Source: CALVUJ01 sp045128835 (GTDB taxonomy: Bacteria > Bacillota_I > Bacilli_A > RFN20 > DUOF01). From it: a stretch of 5,246 nt of DNA. Location: NCBI GenBank assembly GCA_045128835.1, contig JBGVRX010000031.1:1-5246 (forward strand), given 5' to 3'. Positions within the stretch are counted from its first letter, which is position 1; the number at the start of each line of letters is the position of its first letter. Made by a program: the position numbers and the translations under genes. The notes beneath the pieces are model-generated. The model saw nothing but the letters and a program-made list of their open reading frames with translations. It had not been told where the DNA came from and made no database searches. Below, piece by piece: positions 4,988-5,246 of the stretch.

Positions 4988-5029
4988 CAATAAATATAGT
5001 CACAATACAACTATATTTATTGTTTTTTT
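4988..5029 (+). terminator. Long-stem intrinsic terminator
   Basis: Arms 4988-5000 (CAATAAATATAGT) and 5010-5022 are perfect 13-base complements around a nine-base loop, followed by seven T (5023-5029). The stem is AT-rich. It would act on the plus strand, perhaps as a backstop for the GNAT gene. On the minus strand the T run is displaced by seven bases, so it could only weakly end the partial gene at 5094-5246. Confidence 0.65.
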
Positions 5030-5054
5030 ATTCTTTAATGACTAAAATTTTTGT

Positions 5055-5073
5055 TTACTAATTCAATTAGTAA
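5055..5073. repeat. Perfect 19-base palindrome
   Basis: TTACTAATT-C-AATTAGTAA, nine-base arms about the centre base 5064. It lies 21 bases beyond the stop codon of the minus-strand gene and could be a weak 3' hairpin or a protein-binding site. Confidence 0.45.
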
Positions 5074-5093
5074 TCCTGGTTGTCATTTTGTAG

Positions 5094-5246
5094 TCATTTT
5101 TCAATCTTATCATTTTTGCTAAGTACACCAATGTTAACCTGGTTATTGTTTGTGATATTAATATTGCTTTCGATTCTAATGCTATTTGCAGTATTAATCT
5201 TCTTTACTAGGTTATTTAAAGCAACACGTTCTTCTTCTGTAACTTT
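5094..5246 (-). CDS. C-terminal 50 residues of an unrecognised protein, cut by the window edge
   Basis: The minus strand is open from the window edge to TGA 5096-5094 and encodes a hydrophilic tail with a charged start (KVTEEERVALNNLVKKINTA), then a stretch rich in Asn and Ile (NINITNNNQVNIGVL) and a lysine-rich end (SKNDKIEK). There is no membrane segment. The Asn-rich tail is reminiscent of phage or mobile-element proteins, but no family is recognised. The codon pattern looks coding and the frame has no stop over 50 codons, but the start is outside the window. It is the only gene here ending in TGA; the others end in TAA. Confidence 0.6.
   Translation of the reverse strand, partial: KVTEEERVALNNLVKKINTANSIRIESNINITNNNQVNIGVLSKNDKIEK

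Larger units (their letters stand above)
4875..5093. other. Gene-free stretch with two terminators, a palindrome and a tRNA-like fragment
   Basis: This stretch separates the convergent GNAT gene and the partial minus-strand gene. It holds a hairpin at 4920-4939, a tRNA-like 3' end at 4952-4968, a hairpin at 4988-5029 and a palindrome at 5055-5073. The octamer GTCATTTT occurs twice 11 bases apart (5082-5089 and 5093-5100). No reading frame with a ribosome site is seen. Confidence 0.6.

Noticed and set aside
4951..5061. Plus-strand frame starting ATG GAG CAG that would encode a short hydrophobic peptide of 36 residues
   Set aside because: It has no Shine-Dalgarno, overlaps the tRNA-like fragment and the 4988-5029 terminator hairpin, and its hydrophobic part is just the reading of the T-rich stem.
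5072..5145. Repeated ACCAGG-containing words near the end of the partial gene as a CRISPR-like or iteron array
   Set aside because: Only two short copies with no regular spacing; not above chance for an AT-rich region.

Overview
The window is AT-rich bacterial DNA that looks like a low-GC Firmicute or Bacilli/Tenericutes-type genome, possibly an uncultured gut or anaerobic lineage. The reasons are strong AAAGGAGG-type Shine-Dalgarno sites, TTGACA/TATAAT-type promoters, intrinsic terminators with long T runs, a Gram-positive style lipoprotein, and TAA as the dominant stop. All Trp codons checked in the complete genes are TGG and no complete gene is interrupted by TGA, so the standard bacterial code fits.

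Layout. Positions 1-141 are the left end of an insertion sequence that runs off the window: a terminal inverted repeat of IS3/IS150 type, an internal hairpin, and the first 19 codons of the first transposase ORF on the minus strand. Only 14 bases beyond the IS tip lies the stop of a small minus-strand gene (156-581) whose C-terminal motif resembles DUF2262. Divergent from it is a solitary lipoprotein substrate-binding protein of the NMT1/SsuA type (679-1704) with no permease or ATPase nearby. Next comes a cold-shock gene (1859-2062) with its own promoter, a leader of about 105 nt holding a hairpin with two alternative pairings, and a textbook terminator. It is followed by a membrane protein with a C-terminal TrkA-C/RCK_C-like domain (2164-2862). 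That gene converges on thyX (2903-4123, minus) across a shared bidirectional terminator. thyX is divergent from a GNAT acetyltransferase gene (4305-4874).

Right end. A 219-base gene-free stretch (4875-5093) holds two intrinsic terminators, a perfect palindrome, and a 17-base fragment that looks like the 3' end of a tRNA, pointing left and followed by a terminator. This could be the remnant or att half of an integration event. Beyond it is the C-terminus of an unrecognised minus-strand gene cut by the window edge.

How the genes work together. Every complete gene appears to be its own transcription unit, with separate promoters or terminators between neighbours; no operon is evident. The cargo is mostly housekeeping: thymidylate synthesis, RNA chaperoning and probable ion transport or signalling. 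It is flanked on the left by an IS and on the right by a possible tRNA-type integration scar. The most unusual item is ThyX. It reads as a tandem of two Thy1-like halves that split the family motifs between them: the first keeps SxRY but has lost RHR, and the second keeps QxxRHR and the RLxxxAQxEI helix but has lost SxRY.
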